From Cognataquiflexum aquatile (GTDB taxonomy: Bacteria; Bacteroidota; Bacteroidia; Cytophagales; Cyclobacteriaceae): a DNA stretch of 64,000 nt. The notes below the pieces were generated by a model, which saw only the letters and a list, made by a program, of their open reading frames with translations, searched no databases and was not told the origin of the DNA. Positions 7,976 through 16,801 of the stretch are shown here, in pieces. The DNA is taken from the NCBI RefSeq assembly GCF_003316845.1, contig NZ_QMIK01000001.1, forward strand, positions 496,001 through 560,000, written 5' to 3'. The translations under genes and the position numbers were made by a program. The stretch's first letter is position 1. Every line of letters begins with the position of its first letter.

Positions 7976-10444
7976 CTACTCCGCCTTAAGTGAATCCGCG
8001 GGGTTATCAGAAGCAGCTCTCCAAGATTGGATAGCGATAGTCAGCCAGGCAATCAGAATTGCAACAGCAGCCGTGAGTACAAAAAACCCAACCTGCATCT
8101 GTACCTTATTTGCAAACTGTTCCAGCCAAGTACCCATGATATAATACCCAATCGGCAAAGCCAAAACAATAGCGACAATTACCGGCTTTAGGAAATCCTT
8201 GGTCAATTGATGGACAATGGAAAGAGGACTTGCGCCCATCACTTTTCGGATTCCGATTTCCTTTCTCCTTCCCTCTGCCATAAAGATGGACAAGCCAAGC
8301 AAACCCAAACTTGAAATCAGCAATGTCAACAATGCGAAAAGTCCCAACAAGTTGCTCAGTCTTGTTTCCCTGTCATATTGCCTGACAAGACTATCTTCCA
8401 AAAGCGAATACTCAAAGGGAATTGACGGATTGATTTCTTTCCATTTGGAAGACAAGGCTGCTGTGGCTTGTGGAATATCTTCGCTGTTGATTTTGACCAA
8501 AAGGTGCGAACTGTTATCGGAAATCCCGTTTTGAACAGGCGCGTAAATGGTTGGCTGTATCGCAAACCGCAAGTCAGAGGTTTGATAATCTTTGACCACA
8601 CCGACCACATTTCCACGAAAATCCATAAAACGTTCTCCGTTTTCTTCTGTAAATACTTCTATCGGTTTTCCCAGGGTTTGTTCAGGAGAAAGCCCCATCA
8701 TTTTGGCAAGTGATTCATTGATGATAAATCCACCATTTCGGATCGCAGGAAAAATTTCCCTCATTTTGAAAGCATCCCCTTTGTCGTTGAATTCAGAAGA
8801 AAATTCCCTTCCCGCAACCATCTCCACACCTATGGTCTCAAAATAATTGAAGTCAACATACTGTTGGTTGATCCAATTCTGGTCATTCGGATTTTGACCT
8901 TCATAGGAAATTTGGGGACCCCAACCTGCATCTACTCCCGGCCGGGCACTTGATCCAAGGACATTTTCGACAAATGAAAACTGCTTGTAAGCGTTGGTGA
9001 GACTTTCCCTATTTGATCGTGATACTTCCCCCATTGATATTGCAATGATGTTTTCCCTATCAAAACCCAAATCAGCTTTGCGCATATAAGATTGTTGGAA
9101 ATAGGCCACCGTGGCGCAAAACACCAAGATTCCCGACATCACAAACTGCAGCACAACCAAGCTCTGTCTCAAGGCACTCTTATTGGACTGAAAAGTAGTT
9201 CCCTTCAAAATCAGATTTGGCTTCAATCCAGAAAGGTACAATGCCGGAAAAAATCCCGACAAAAAGGTCGAAACCGCCAAAGTGATCAAAAGAAACATCC
9301 AAACTTGACGGTCCGCAAAAAGGTTGAAAGGAATCTCCTGTTGCAGCAATCCGGAGAACACCGGCAACAATATCTCAACCAGAACCAGTGCCAAAACCAT
9401 TGCGAACACATTGACGAGAAATGATTCCGTAAAGAACTGCAGGACCAATTGTGATTTTTTGGCGCCTGTCACTTTCCTGATTCCGATTTCCTTCATCCGC
9501 TTGATGGCACGGGCCGTGGAAAGGTTGATGAAGTTGATGCAGGCCAAAATCAAAATAAAAATTCCAATGCTTAAGAAAATGTAAACAGTGGACTTGGGTG
9601 TACTTGGACTCAGTTCACTTTGATAGGAATTGTCCAAATGGATGTCTGTGATAGGCTGTAAAAATGGTATGTACTTTTTGGCTTCCTCCTCTGACCTTGC
9701 TTTTTTGGAAGCTTCCAAGGTGCCACTGTTGACAAAATGGACATCGGAAGGGTCTTTCAATTTTACATAGGTGTAACAATACGGCCACCAAAAACTCCCG
9801 AATTCAGCAGTCAGCGGATAGCTTTCTGTGGCTTTGAAAGAATTAAGAGAAGTGATAAAATCAAAGTCCAGGTGTGTATTTGAGGGTAAATCTTTCAAAA
9901 CGCCTTTGACAACAAATTCAAAATCACCTGTCGAGATCAAACTTTTACCAATCGGATCCTCCTTACCAAAGTATTTTTTGGCCATGGATTCAGTCAACAA
10001 AATCTGAAATGGATCATCCAAAACTCCTGTTGTGGTTCCACTCAGCAATGGAAAATCAAAAACCTCAAAAAAACCTTCATCCGCAAAAGTGAATTTTTCT
10101 TCCCTAAAACTCTCTCCCTGATTTGGCCCATCGGCAGGTCTGAGGTAGGTACTGGTACGATGGATCCTGACTGCACTTTCAACCTGGTCAAATTCTTTCA
10201 CCATCATTGGAGCCACTGCGCCACCGGTCCATGCCCAATTTTGGTTTCCTTCCACCTTTTGGGCGACTCTGAATATCCTGTCAGAATTGGTATGAAAATG
10301 GTCATAACTCAATTCCTGCCTCACAAAGGCCAATAAAATCAGACAACAAGCCAAACCTATCGCCAAACCAAAAATGTTGATGACAGAAAAAGATTTTTGC
10401 CTTTTGATATTTCTCCAGGCGGTTATAAAGTAGTTTTTAATCAT
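7976..10444 (-). CDS. FtsX/MacB-type ABC transporter permease (paralogue 2)
   Basis: An 822-residue permease with the same plan as its neighbours: TM1 in the first 45 residues (FGLAIGLACCLILLAFV), periplasmic MacB-type domain, then three TM segments with the FtsX signature AIKRMKEIGIRKVTGAKKS, a central TM (QSLVVLQFVMSGILVF), a second periplasmic domain, and a last FtsX half with GRRKEIGIRKVMGAS. It ends NPADSLKAE. No Walker motifs, so a separate ATPase is needed. The 325-bp gap to paralogue 1 and 368-bp gap upstream both hold the same repeated leader, so the gene and its leader may have been duplicated as a unit. Cargo unknown. Confidence 0.93.
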   Translation of the reverse strand: MIKNYFITAWRNIKRQKSFSVINIFGLAIGLACCLILLAFVRQELSYDHFHTNSDRIFRVAQKVEGNQNWAWTGGAVAPMMVKEFDQVESAVRIHRTSTYLRPADGPNQGESFREEKFTFADEGFFEVFDFPLLSGTTTGVLDDPFQILLTESMAKKYFGKEDPIGKSLISTGDFEFVVKGVLKDLPSNTHLDFDFITSLNSFKATESYPLTAEFGSFWWPYCYTYVKLKDPSDVHFVNSGTLEASKKARSEEEAKKYIPFLQPITDIHLDNSYQSELSPSTPKSTVYIFLSIGIFILILACINFINLSTARAIKRMKEIGIRKVTGAKKSQLVLQFFTESFLVNVFAMVLALVLVEILLPVFSGLLQQEIPFNLFADRQVWMFLLITLAVSTFLSGFFPALYLSGLKPNLILKGTTFQSNKSALRQSLVVLQFVMSGILVFCATVAYFQQSYMRKADLGFDRENIIAISMGEVSRSNRESLTNAYKQFSFVENVLGSSARPGVDAGWGPQISYEGQNPNDQNWINQQYVDFNYFETIGVEMVAGREFSSEFNDKGDAFKMREIFPAIRNGGFIINESLAKMMGLSPEQTLGKPIEVFTEENGERFMDFRGNVVGVVKDYQTSDLRFAIQPTIYAPVQNGISDNSSHLLVKINSEDIPQATAALSSKWKEINPSIPFEYSLLEDSLVRQYDRETRLSNLLGLFALLTLLISSLGLLGLSIFMAEGRRKEIGIRKVMGASPLSIVHQLTKDFLKPVIVAIVLALPIGYYIMGTWLEQFANKVQMQVGFFVLTAAVAILIAWLTIAIQSWRAASDNPADSLKAE

Positions 10445-10449
10445 GATTG

Positions 10450-10806
10450 ATTGGTTTGTGGTTAATGGAAATATGGTTATTGGTTATTTGGTTAATGGAT
10501 TTTGAAATAAGGTAGATATATGATAGAAATAAATGGAAATAATTTTGAAATGGATATTTGATATTCAGTCCATAGACCACGGTCGACAGTCCATAGCCGC
10601 TACAATGGATTTTCAATCCGAGTTTTTTTTTATTGGTTTGTTGCAAGGAAGCGTACGTAAATATTCATAGATATTAATTTCCAGAATTGCCGTGATTGAG
10701 GAAAATTATATCGCCGAAGGCATTATATCCATCTATATCGCGCAGCATATTTCAATCATATTTCGCAAAGTGTATATCTACTTTATTTCGCGAAGTATAT
10801 TTCAAT
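10450..10806 (-). repeat. repeated leader cassette, copy 2
   Basis: Same elements in the same order as copy 1: TTGGTTAT-type words beside the ATG of paralogue 2 (about 10470-10500), then GATATTCAGTCCATAGACC (10558), CGACAGTCCATAGCC, GCGTACGTAAATATTCAT, ATCGCCGAAGGCATTATAT and ATATCGCGCAGCATATTTC. The 2809-bp offset from copy 1 equals one permease plus one leader. It extends slightly further than copy 1 with an extra TTTCGCGAAGTATATTTC repeat at its distal end. Confidence 0.85.
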
Positions 10807-10812
10807 TTTCTT

Positions 10813-11085
10813 CTATTTCAACCTTGAATGCCTCTTTTCCACAAATGTTATCGGGACAAACTGTTCAGTGGGAGCTCCGATGTAATACAGCATCCAATTG
10901 GGGTCATGTTTAGAGAGCATTTCTGAAATGCAATCTGCACGGTGGCCCTGCGGATTTTGACAATCATCCCAAAAAAACAATTCAACCTTGTAATGAAGGG
11001 ATTGCTTTTGGTTGTTGATAGTCACCTCAATGTTGATGTCCTGCTTTCCAGAACCTGTAGGAATGGGTATAGCGATGTGGGTCAT
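10813..11085 (-). CDS. small protein of unknown function between permease genes
   Basis: A 90-residue protein, not recognised. It starts MTHIAIPIPTGSGKQDINIE and looks like a beta-rich N-terminal half followed by YKVELFFWDDC, a helix with ADCISEMLSKHDPNWMLYYI and a final GAPTEQFVPITFVEK strand. Two cysteines (in DDCQNP and RADCIS) are close enough to be paired or bind metal, but this is a guess. No signal peptide or membrane segment, so cytoplasmic. It has its own repeat leader like the two permeases downstream and may be co-regulated with them. Codon use looks coding throughout. Confidence 0.7.
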   Translation of the reverse strand: MTHIAIPIPTGSGKQDINIEVTINNQKQSLHYKVELFFWDDCQNPQGHRADCISEMLSKHDPNWMLYYIGAPTEQFVPITFVEKRHSRLK

Positions 11086-11095
11086 GATGGAGGGG

Positions 11096-11334
11096 GTTAA
11101 TTGGTTAATGGTTATTTGGTTATTTGGTTATTTGGTTAACTGAGATTGAAATAAGGTTGAAATAGATTGATAAGTTGAAATATTTGACCCTTTAGGCTTA
11201 CAGGAAGATATTCATGGATCCCCCTATCGGGATAGATATTGATGGATATTAAAATCCAAAACAGCCTTGATTTATTAAACCTATATCGCCGAAGGCATTA
11301 TATCCATTTATATCGCGAAGCATATATCATTCAA
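11096..11334 (-). repeat. repeated leader cassette, copy 3 (partial)
   Basis: Beside the ATG of the 90-residue protein is the clearest TTGGTTAT array (about 11099-11142, five units), followed by a shorter version of the leader: GATATTCATGGAT, TATCGCCGAAGGCATTATAT (about 11283) and TATATCGCGAAGCATATAT. The central CAGTCCATAGACC part of copies 1 and 2 is missing. A CCCCTATCGGGAT inverted word at 11221-11235 is extra. Confidence 0.75.
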
Positions 11335-13785
11335 TTATTCTGATTTCAATGCCTTGACAGGATTTGACCATGAAGACTTGATAGTCTGTGCAGTTACTAT
11401 AAAGACCGAGAAGAGAATTCCGATGAAAATCGCAACTATGAAAATCCAAATACTCATCTGCGTTTTGACAGCAAAATCATTGAGCCACTGCTGCATCATG
11501 TAATAGCTTACAGGAAGTGCCAAAACGATCCCAATGACTGTAATGCTGAGGAATTGCTTGTTGAAAAGCATGGAGATTTCCATGGTTGTGGCACCTAGGA
11601 CTTTTCGGATTCCTATTTCTTTGATCCTGCTTGCGATAGTCAATGATGCCATGGCAAATAACCCCAATCCCGCAATGATGATGGCCAAAATAGCTGCTAT
11701 AGAAACCAAAGTCCTTAAGCTTTGGTCTTGGGTATATTGCTTGGCTATGGTGTCGTCCAAGAAACTGTAATTAAACGGATCGGAACCATAGAGCGCTTTC
11801 CAAATGACATTTATTTTGGAAACAGTAGCAGGTATGTCTTTTGATTGTATTTTGACAAAAATCTTAGGCGCCATATTATCGGACATCATCAGCATATTTA
11901 ATCCGGGAAAAAAATTTTCATGGGCCATAACCAAGATGGCCGGAGATATATCCCTATACAAACTTTCAAAATGAAAATCACTGACCAAGCCAATGGCCCT
12001 GTTTTCAGGAAATCCCCTTTTGCTTTCCAAGGAATTACCAAAAACCGAATCCCATCCCAAAGCTGTCCTCATGGATTCGTTCAGGATAAAACCACCTGTT
12101 CTGTCAGATGGAATGCTTGCCAGGAAATTCCTTCCTTCGATAATATCCAGCCCGAAAACATCCGCAAAATCCTCGTCCACAATATTGATCCTGAATTCAA
12201 TATTTTTGTCCTCGGGTGTATCAAATCCTGCACTGAACCAAGTATTGTCGCCATACATAGAAGTAGCCATGGACACTTTTTCTACTTCGGACATTTTTTG
12301 GACTTCGTTCTTGAAAACTTGCCCATATTCAAATCCCTTAATGATAAAATCGCCCAAACCCTGAGATGCAGGCGGGGGAACATTGACTTGAAGAATTGCT
12401 GTATGGTTGATTCCAAGCTCATGGTTTTCGATTGTTTTCATCTGTCGGTACATGATGAGTGTACAGGTAATCAGAAAAATGGAAATGAAAAACTGAAAAC
12501 CGAGAAGTGTCAAACGGAGGCCTTGTTTGCCGAACTTGAGGTTCATGCTCGATTTCAATACCTCCACCGGCTTGAATGATGTAAGGAAAATCGCAGGATA
12601 AAAACCTGCCAACAAGGAGATGAAAACCCCGAGTCCTAAAATGATCAGGACCTGAACCGGCAAAAATGAAATGGCCAAGCCTGTATCCATCAATTTGTTG
12701 AAAGTAGGTAAGAAGAGTATTGCAACGACGATTCCTAAGACCAAGGAAACAAAAGTGATCAGGATGGATTCTGCCATAAACTGACCAAACAACTGCCCGT
12801 TACCTGCCCCCATAGACTTTCTTACACCAACTTCCTTGGCACGGCCTGCAGAACTTCCAATCGCCATGGTTGTAAAATTGATACAGGCAATCAAAATGAT
12901 CAAAAAGCCGATGGCTCCCAAAATCCATAGAATCCGTGGATTCAGAACGGCTGCTGTTCCTCCCGGTATGTCGGTATTTAGGTAAATATCCATCAGCGGC
13001 TGAAGCGAAAAAGAATAATTAATAGGATCTTCTCTGTCCGAAAAAAGGCCCAGGATATAAGCCTGCATGGATTCTTCAAAGTCTTTGGCTTGAGAAGGTT
13101 CCTTCACCATGATATAGCCATCACCAAACACCATATACCAATGTTCCCTTTGTTCTGCGGTGTACAATATGTCAGCGTTGTCATCCAACATGAGCAATTC
13201 GTAAGTCAAACTGGAATTGGCAGGGGCATCTTCTATCACTCCCGCAACATTGTAACTGATAAAATCATTTGCCAATCGGATCAAAAGGCTCTTTCCAACC
13301 GGATCTTCATCCCCAAAATATTTCTTGGCTGTACTTTCGGAGACAACGATATCGGACCTCATTTCCGAAGATTTAGGAAAATTTCCCTTTAGTATCTGAA
13401 AAGAAAACATTTCAAAAAAGGCAGGACTGACCATCATCACGGATTGGTTAAATCCTTCTCCGCCTTCTGTTTTTGCCAAAAAATTATTAGGGACTACATT
13501 GGTGAAAATCATTTCTGACCCAAAATTCTCCTCCATGACTGTTTTCAAGGCCAAAGGAATCCCGGAAGATTGGGTTATCTCCTCTCCATTCTTATGGGTT
13601 GACAAGACTCTGTAGACTGCATCTTTGGACTGATGGAAACTATCGACGCTAACCTGATGCTGGATGTAAAAAAACAACAAGACAGTCGAGGCAACTCCAA
13701 TCGTCAATCCCAATAAATTGATTGCAGTATAGGTTTTGTTTTTTAACAGGTTACGGAAACCTATTTTCAGATAATTCTTCCACAT
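11335..13785 (-). CDS. FtsX/MacB-type ABC transporter permease (paralogue 3)
   Basis: An 816-residue permease with TM1 at about residues 20-43 (LLGLTIGVASTVLLFFYI), a periplasmic MacB-type domain, TM segments around residue 300-400 with signature GRAKEVGVRKSMGAGNG, a central TM (LTLLGFQFFISIFLITC), a second periplasmic domain, and a C-terminal FtsX half with SRIKEIGIRKVLGATT. It ends NPVKALKSE. The region just upstream (13786-14135) has no TTGGTTAT leader, unlike the two permeases downstream. It is the first gene of the left permease group, divergent from the plus-strand block that starts at 14136. Cargo unknown. Confidence 0.93.
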   Translation of the reverse strand: MWKNYLKIGFRNLLKNKTYTAINLLGLTIGVASTVLLFFYIQHQVSVDSFHQSKDAVYRVLSTHKNGEEITQSSGIPLALKTVMEENFGSEMIFTNVVPNNFLAKTEGGEGFNQSVMMVSPAFFEMFSFQILKGNFPKSSEMRSDIVVSESTAKKYFGDEDPVGKSLLIRLANDFISYNVAGVIEDAPANSSLTYELLMLDDNADILYTAEQREHWYMVFGDGYIMVKEPSQAKDFEESMQAYILGLFSDREDPINYSFSLQPLMDIYLNTDIPGGTAAVLNPRILWILGAIGFLIILIACINFTTMAIGSSAGRAKEVGVRKSMGAGNGQLFGQFMAESILITFVSLVLGIVVAILFLPTFNKLMDTGLAISFLPVQVLIILGLGVFISLLAGFYPAIFLTSFKPVEVLKSSMNLKFGKQGLRLTLLGFQFFISIFLITCTLIMYRQMKTIENHELGINHTAILQVNVPPPASQGLGDFIIKGFEYGQVFKNEVQKMSEVEKVSMATSMYGDNTWFSAGFDTPEDKNIEFRINIVDEDFADVFGLDIIEGRNFLASIPSDRTGGFILNESMRTALGWDSVFGNSLESKRGFPENRAIGLVSDFHFESLYRDISPAILVMAHENFFPGLNMLMMSDNMAPKIFVKIQSKDIPATVSKINVIWKALYGSDPFNYSFLDDTIAKQYTQDQSLRTLVSIAAILAIIIAGLGLFAMASLTIASRIKEIGIRKVLGATTMEISMLFNKQFLSITVIGIVLALPVSYYMMQQWLNDFAVKTQMSIWIFIVAIFIGILFSVFIVTAQTIKSSWSNPVKALKSE

Positions 13786-14135
13786 ATTTTAATGGCTTTT
13801 GTCGTGGTAAAGGTTTGTTGGTTTAGTTCCCAAAAAGGGCTTTAGATTTTCATTTCAAGAAATCTATGCCAACATCCATAACCATAGATATGCCAATCAA
13901 AAACCTAAAAAAATACGCATTAAAGCCAATTTCAAATACAATTGCAGCCAATCCCGAACAAGTTTGTTCGTGGGCGGACAAATGCCAAATAACAAGCTGT
14001 AGCCCAATCAATTCACTTTGGTAAAAAAATTAAATAGGGTATAAAAAAATTGTCATTCCTGTAACATTCCACAAGGATTTGTATCATATTCAAATATCAT
14101 TTAGAAAGGCTTACGAAGTCTGCGATAAATCGAAA
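13786..14135. other. intergenic region between divergent genes, no gene seen
   Basis: A 350-bp gap between a minus-strand permease and a plus-strand membrane protein; it must hold both promoters. The only symmetry noticed is GAACAAGTTTGTTC at about 13957-13970 (6-bp arms), too short to call an operator. No repeat family of the neighbourhood is present. Confidence 0.4.
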
Positions 14136-14744
14136 ATGGAAAAAATCAAGAATAATTTATTGGCACAACTCGTCATTATTTATACCAGGTATTTATTGGG
14201 AGGTGGATTTGTATTTGCCAGTCTGATCAAAATCAAGGGATTAAGGTTTACCACTGAAAGCGGTGAAAATGAAGCTTTTGGAACAGCATTTCATTTTTTT
14301 GAAACCATGTACCGAACAGGGATTTATTGGCAGTTTCTCGGATGGGGGCAGTTGATTGCCGGGCTGCTTCTGATGACACAGCGATACTCCAAATTGGGTG
14401 CCGTGGTCAATTTCCCGATTATCCTCAATGTATTTGTGATTACAATTTCCATGGATTTCAATTACACCCCCGTCATCACAGGTATGATGTTATTTGCCAA
14501 TACCATTCTATTGATCTGGCATTGGAATGAATTAAGGTCTTTGGTTAATCTTCCCATAATTACTGACAGACCAAACAGGCTCGAAGACCAAAATTCATGG
14601 GAGATCACAGGATTGCTATTATTCCTTTTTACAGCCGGTTATAGGCTTTTTACAGACAGATACGATCTCATATTCTGGTTTGGAATCTGTGCTTTAATCG
14701 GGTTGGGAGGATTGGTTTTTGGATTGAAAAGAAAAAACAATTGA
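14136..14744 (+). CDS. small polytopic membrane protein, DoxX-like
   Basis: A 202-residue protein from the ATG at 14136 (MEKIKNNLLAQLVIIYTRYL); an open extension to 14079 has no membrane or signal character and is unlikely. It has about five to six membrane segments: near the N-terminus (RYLLGGGFVFASLIKIKG), a GWGQLIAGLLLM segment, FPIILNVFVITIS, TGMMLFANTILLIW, and two at the C-terminus, ending in basic residues. The layout (FAS-LIKIKG, then a GxxQLIAGLLL helix) resembles DoxX/DoxD-like quinone-associated membrane proteins, but the match is weak. It is the first gene of a plus-strand block with an exported protein and a LytS/LytR pair. Confidence 0.75.
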   Translation: MEKIKNNLLAQLVIIYTRYLLGGGFVFASLIKIKGLRFTTESGENEAFGTAFHFFETMYRTGIYWQFLGWGQLIAGLLLMTQRYSKLGAVVNFPIILNVFVITISMDFNYTPVITGMMLFANTILLIWHWNELRSLVNLPIITDRPNRLEDQNSWEITGLLLFLFTAGYRLFTDRYDLIFWFGICALIGLGGLVFGLKRKNN

Positions 14745-14951
14745 ATTTTTAAGAGAAAGAAAATCTTTCGCAAGGAAAGCTGATGAGAAAAAAATGATTT
14801 TCGGCTCCTGATTAAAAGTGGATGGTAATAAATAGCTAAAAGATCCTTTTCCTTGATTTATCTGATTTTTTCCTGCATTCATTTTTTTGCATTTCGATAG
14901 GAAATATTTTGGGGATAGTTTCACCTCATGTTAAACCAAAAAGATTAGAAT

Positions 14952-15698
14952 ATGAACAGGGAATTAGTTTTTCTAAGAACATTTGCAGCAGCTACAGCCA
15001 TCGGGATTTTCTTTATTGGCACTTCTGCTTTCGTAAATAATACGAACCAAAAATTCACCGAAATTGATGTGGAAAGGATCAATATTGTGGAAAAAGACGG
15101 AACTGTTAAAATGGTCATCACAAACGTCGATAAATTTCCCAACGGCAAAACCACCATCAATGGGAAGCCCACCAATGAAGACAGGAAAAAAAGATCAGGC
15201 ATGCTGTTTTTCAATGAGGACGGAATCGAGTGTGGCGGTTTCATATACGACGGACAGAAAACACAAAATGGCCATAGCTCCGGGCTTTCGTTGACTTATG
15301 ACCAATTTGATGGGGATCAGGTCATGCAATTGCTCACACAGGATTATAAGGAAGGTGACAGGAGGTTTGTAAGCAGTGGTTTGATGTTTAATGACCGACC
15401 ATCAAATGAGTCCCAGAGTAGGACAGCGGAGATTATGAAAGAGTTGGATGAACTCGGAAAAAAAGATCCCAAAGCAGCGGAAGCAAAGTACAAAATCTAT
15501 GAAGAACAAGGATTGGTAGGTGGAGCTCCCCGTGTGATGCTCGGCAAATCAAGGAGTGAAAACAACGGTCTGTTTCTTTTTGATAACAAAGGGATGCCAA
15601 GAGCCATGTTTTATGTTGACAAGGAAAACAATGCCAAGCTTGACTTTTTTGATGAAAAAGGGACTATCATTGCTTCTTTTCCTGATAATGGAAAGTAA
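14952..15698 (+). CDS. exported or membrane-anchored protein of unknown function
   Basis: A 248-residue protein with one N-terminal hydrophobic segment (LRTFAAATAIGIFFIGTSAF) and then a soluble, beta-rich domain containing several short repeats of the kind FFNEDGIECGGFIYDG, FLFDNKGMPRAMFYVD and FFDEKGTIIASFPDNG. These D/N-G turns suggest a repeated beta-hairpin structure. The segment at residues ~150-180 (ELDELGKKDPKAAEAKYKIY) is helical and charged. I do not recognise the family. It lies 207 bp after the DoxX-like gene and is followed by a hairpin terminator, so it may be transcribed on its own. Confidence 0.75.
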   Translation: MNRELVFLRTFAAATAIGIFFIGTSAFVNNTNQKFTEIDVERINIVEKDGTVKMVITNVDKFPNGKTTINGKPTNEDRKKRSGMLFFNEDGIECGGFIYDGQKTQNGHSSGLSLTYDQFDGDQVMQLLTQDYKEGDRRFVSSGLMFNDRPSNESQSRTAEIMKELDELGKKDPKAAEAKYKIYEEQGLVGGAPRVMLGKSRSENNGLFLFDNKGMPRAMFYVDKENNAKLDFFDEKGTIIASFPDNGK

Positions 15699-15710
15699 TT
15701 AAAAAGTGTT

Positions 15711-15749
15711 AAAAAAATAGGCTTGTGAAATAAGCGAGTCTATTTTTTT
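15711..15749 (+). terminator. rho-independent terminator after the 248-residue protein
   Basis: The A-rich arm AAAAAAATAGGCT (15711-15723) pairs with AGTCTATTTTTTT (15737-15749), giving a long A/T stem with one G-T pair and ending in seven Ts. It separates the exported protein from the kinase gene that begins 24 bp later. Confidence 0.7.
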
Positions 15750-15772
15750 ACATTAATCAAAAAAATACTATT

Positions 15773-16801
15773 GTGAAAAACTGGCTTCATAAATTACACA
15801 TTCACCGATATTTTCTATTGTTCATTTTGCTTTTTGCTTATGCACAGTCTGTCTATAATCGGATTTTGGTCAGACAGGAAATCAACGCCTATATATTTAC
15901 TCCGGAAGCAGCTATTTTTTGGTTACCTAAGGCTGTGGTATTATTTGCCATCATTTTTTTCTTCATTAAAAAATGGCAGAAATCCGATGTTTTCAGCACC
16001 AAAGAAATGTTGAAAATAGCCTGTTCGTCTATAATTGTGTACATACTCATTATGCTGATAAGTGGGTTTTTGATAGCCTATCTATTTGACAACATCGAAC
16101 GGAATTTCAACAGAGGTACGTTGACGATTAATTTGTTTTCTGACTTTTTGGATGGGCTGATCTATGGTAGCTTTTTTCTTGTCTATTATTATTACAGAAA
16201 AAACAAAAACCATCAACAGCAATTGGCAAATTACCACCAAGCACTTTCTGAAAGCAAAATTTTCGCCCTCAAAACACAGCTTAACCCTCATTTTTTGTTC
16301 AATAACTTAAACGTTTTGGACCAGCTGATTGAAGAAGATAAGAACAAAGCCTCCGAATTTCTAAATGAATTTGCCGAGATTTACAGGTATGTATTGAAAA
16401 GCTCGGATAGGAAACTTATCAATCTGAATGAAGAGTTGGATTTTGCCGAACAATACTTTAGACTCATACAGCATAAGTATGGAAATGCATACCAATTGAT
16501 TATTAAATCAGAAAGCAAAACAGGGCTGATTGTGCCGCTGACACTACAGTTGCTCATCGAAAATGCAGTACAGCACAATGTGGGAACTGAGGAAAACCCG
16601 ATTTTAATTTCAGTAATTTTATCCGAAAACATCAGAATTTCAAATAACACCAACCTGAAAAAAAACGCCAAACCTTCTTCAAGATTGGCGTTGGGCAATT
16701 TGAAGGCACAATACAAGTTATTGACACCTGTGCCTATTGAAATACAGCAAGAGAATGGGGTTTTTTCGGTGAACATTCCACTTATTCACAAAGAGCCATG
16801 A
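15773..16801 (+). CDS. LytS/YehU-type sensor histidine kinase
   Basis: A 342-residue membrane kinase. The start is GTG at 15773 (no in-frame ATG upstream before the terminator). The first ~150 residues hold four membrane segments with no periplasmic domain of size, so the signal is probably sensed in or at the membrane. The His-kinase core has LKTQLNPHFLFNNLNVLDQL, with the phospho-accepting His in NPHFLFNN, and a short HATPase part with LLIENAVQHN. Its stop overlaps the start of the LytTR regulator by 4 bp (ATGA), so the two are a pair. It expects to phosphorylate that regulator. It lies within the permease cluster, so control of nearby exporters is possible but not shown. Confidence 0.93.
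   Translation: MKNWLHKLHIHRYFLLFILLFAYAQSVYNRILVRQEINAYIFTPEAAIFWLPKAVVLFAIIFFFIKKWQKSDVFSTKEMLKIACSSIIVYILIMLISGFLIAYLFDNIERNFNRGTLTINLFSDFLDGLIYGSFFLVYYYYRKNKNHQQQLANYHQALSESKIFALKTQLNPHFLFNNLNVLDQLIEEDKNKASEFLNEFAEIYRYVLKSSDRKLINLNEELDFAEQYFRLIQHKYGNAYQLIIKSESKTGLIVPLTLQLLIENAVQHNVGTEENPILISVILSENIRISNNTNLKKNAKPSSRLALGNLKAQYKLLTPVPIEIQQENGVFSVNIPLIHKEP

Noticed and set aside
11920-12579. Plus-strand open frame of 219 codons opposite permease paralogue 3
   Set aside because: It is antisense to a clear 816-residue permease and has no protein family character.
13957-13970. GAACAAGTTTGTTC inverted repeat in the 350-bp gap
   Set aside because: Six-base arms without any second copy; such palindromes arise by chance in A/T-rich DNA of this length.
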